Shown: positions 5,484 to 6,719 of the stretch, piece by piece
Layout: the number at the start of each line of letters is the position of its first letter
Numbering within the stretch: position 1 is the stretch's first letter
From: Ignavibacteria bacterium
GTDB lineage: Bacteria > Bacteroidota > Ignavibacteria > Ignavibacteriales > Melioribacteraceae
Assembly: GCA_027347545.1 (NCBI GenBank)
Contig: DAIEQT010000142.1
Location: forward strand, 1-6,719
DNA: 6,719 nucleotides
Direction of reading: 5' to 3'
Program-made: the position numbers and the translations under genes
The notes under the pieces: generated by a model
The model's database searches: none
Seen by the model: the letters and a program-made list of their open reading frames with translations, nothing else
Told to the model about the DNA's origin: nothing

Positions 5484-6719
5484 ATGATTGAAAAATTCAA
5501 AAATCAGTTCCGAACATTTTACTTTTCCATTGCAGCAATTACTCTGCTTGCAGTAACTGTTATTGTGTTTATGTCGTTTTGGGGAAATGGACTTTTCCAG
5601 CCCAACCCGTCAGCGCAAAAAATATATTTTGCAGACAACATTTCTCCAACACACCAAATGTTAATTGATAAGTTCAATAAAGAACATGCCGGAAAAATAG
5701 AGGTTGTTCCAATCGATTTACCGTTTGAAAAATTTAGCACTAACGAAAGAAAAGAACTACTTATTAGATACTTACGCAGTAAGAGCGATAGGATTGATGT
5801 TTTTTCTGTTGATCAAATTTGGGTGCCCCGGTTTGCAAAATGGACCGAACCGTTAAACCGGTATATAAATCAATTGCAGCGTGAGCAAATTATTGAGCCG
5901 GCGCTTAAAACTTGCTATTATAAAAACAATCTTGTTGCACTTCCGAGCTACTTTGATTTGGGTATGCTGTACGTAAATACAGAACTGTTAAAAAAACAAC
6001 CTAATTTTAATTCCATTAGGAAAGAACTTGATAATTCTATTTCATGGGACCGCTTTATAGAACTTGGGCTAAATCTAAATTTGGGAAAGAAGCCATTTTA
6101 CCTTTTCCCGGCTGATGATTACGAAGGATTGATGTGCAGTTTTATAGAACTACTGGAGAGCCAAAGCAGTAAAATTTTTGATGGTGATACAATAAAAATT
6201 CAAACTCTGGCAGCAGAAAAAGCATTGCGGTTATTAGTCGATCTTGTAAATAAACACCGCCTTTCGCCCCAATCCGTTTTGGATAGCAGAGAAAGCGAAT
6301 GTTACCGCACATATATTTACGACGATGGGGTTTTTCTACGCGGCTGGTCCGGTCTTGATGTTTGGTACAAAGACAATATTGGTCCGCAAGATGTTTCCCG
6401 GAAGTATTCAATAGTTCCGCTTCCTCATTTTAAGAATGGCAAACCGGTAAGTATAATTGGAGGCTGGAACATGATGCTTTCAAAATATTCAACTAACAAA
6501 AATGAGGCGGTCGAGTTTATAAAATTTATGATTAGTGAAGGAGCGCAGAAACTATTATTTGAAAAGGGTGGCTATCTTCCGGTGAATAAAAATCTGTATG
6601 AGAACAAAAGTTTCTTGGCAGCCTATCCGGAAATAGCATTTTATGAAAGAATAATTAATACAGGCGTTCACCGTCCATTTTTAGATAAATATACAAGGTG
6701 TTCCGACGTTATTGCGCAC
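5484..6719 (+). CDS. Membrane-anchored family 1 extracellular solute-binding protein (3' end cut off by window)
   Basis: The frame stays open for 412 codons to the window edge. It binds a solute, probably a sugar or oligosaccharide, outside the inner membrane for an ABC importer or a sensor. Basic residues 1-10 and a hydrophobic segment at about 11-33 form an anchor. No Cys follows, so there is no lipobox, and no clear signal-peptidase site ends the segment. Family features come in order: KIYFAD and HQMLIDKFNKEHAGKIEV (46-74), DVFSVDQIWVPRFAKWTEPL (105-124), VALPSYFDLGMLYVNTELLK (151-170), SWDRFIEL (187-194), GVFLRGWSG (282-290), YSIVPLP (308-314), SIIGGWNMMLSK (323-334), EAVEFIKFM (341-349), GAQKLLFEKGGYLPVN (353-368). 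The family usually ends soon after this point, so 20-50 residues may be missing, or a further domain follows. The ATG starts one base after the foldase stop, with no clear Shine-Dalgarno, which indicates translational coupling. Alternative: the sensor half of a signalling fusion. Confidence 0.85.
   Translation, partial: MIEKFKNQFRTFYFSIAAITLLAVTVIVFMSFWGNGLFQPNPSAQKIYFADNISPTHQMLIDKFNKEHAGKIEVVPIDLPFEKFSTNERKELLIRYLRSKSDRIDVFSVDQIWVPRFAKWTEPLNRYINQLQREQIIEPALKTCYYKNNLVALPSYFDLGMLYVNTELLKKQPNFNSIRKELDNSISWDRFIELGLNLNLGKKPFYLFPADDYEGLMCSFIELLESQSSKIFDGDTIKIQTLAAEKALRLLVDLVNKHRLSPQSVLDSRESECYRTYIYDDGVFLRGWSGLDVWYKDNIGPQDVSRKYSIVPLPHFKNGKPVSIIGGWNMMLSKYSTNKNEAVEFIKFMISEGAQKLLFEKGGYLPVNKNLYENKSFLAAYPEIAFYERIINTGVHRPFLDKYTRCSDVIAH

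Noticed and set aside
6142..6411. Minus-strand 89-codon frame inside the solute-binding gene
   Set aside because: It is antisense to conserved solute-binding motifs and has no supporting signals.

Overview
The window is AT-rich (clearly below 45% G+C by eye) and reads like the chromosome of a Gram-negative member of the Bacteroidota/Ignavibacteriota side of the FCB group. The indications are short signal peptides ending in Ala followed by Gln, a SurA/PpiC-type periplasmic foldase, weak Shine-Dalgarno sequences, and secreted multidomain hydrolases of a style common there. This placement is an inference; there is no rRNA or marker gene in the window.

Layout, all genes on the + strand. (1) Positions 1-261 are non-coding. 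They begin with a long imperfect hairpin (1-81) that looks like one end of a dispersed intergenic repeat, followed by a 12-bp direct repeat, a 12-bp palindrome and one perfect DnaA-box 9-mer. (2) Positions 262-3411 encode a 1049-residue secreted protein: signal peptide, carbohydrate-binding-like beta-sandwich, Ntn-hydrolase of the C45/phospholipase-B-like type with nucleophile candidate Cys333, a peptidase-M1-like C-terminal helical region without any zinc site, and a terminal alpha/beta domain. (3) Positions 3412-3640 hold a strong intrinsic terminator and, on the minus strand, a possible decayed MazE/AbrB-type antitoxin fragment. (4) Positions 3641-5482 encode a 613-residue SurA-like protein with two parvulin-type domains that both seem to lack the usual histidines. 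(5) From 5484 to the window edge runs a family 1 (sugar-type) extracellular solute-binding protein, anchored by an N-terminal membrane segment and lacking a lipobox. It starts one base after the stop of gene 4.

The hydrolase is probably its own transcription unit, closed by the terminator. The foldase-like gene and the solute-binding gene are almost certainly co-transcribed, and the binding protein probably leads into transporter or signalling genes beyond the window. All three products are exported or membrane-anchored and act outside the cytoplasm. The most unusual items are the domain architecture of the hydrolase, with predicted self-cleavage in its middle, and the tight pairing of a foldase with an anchored binding protein. 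I see no defence system, CRISPR array, tRNA, rRNA or insertion sequence.
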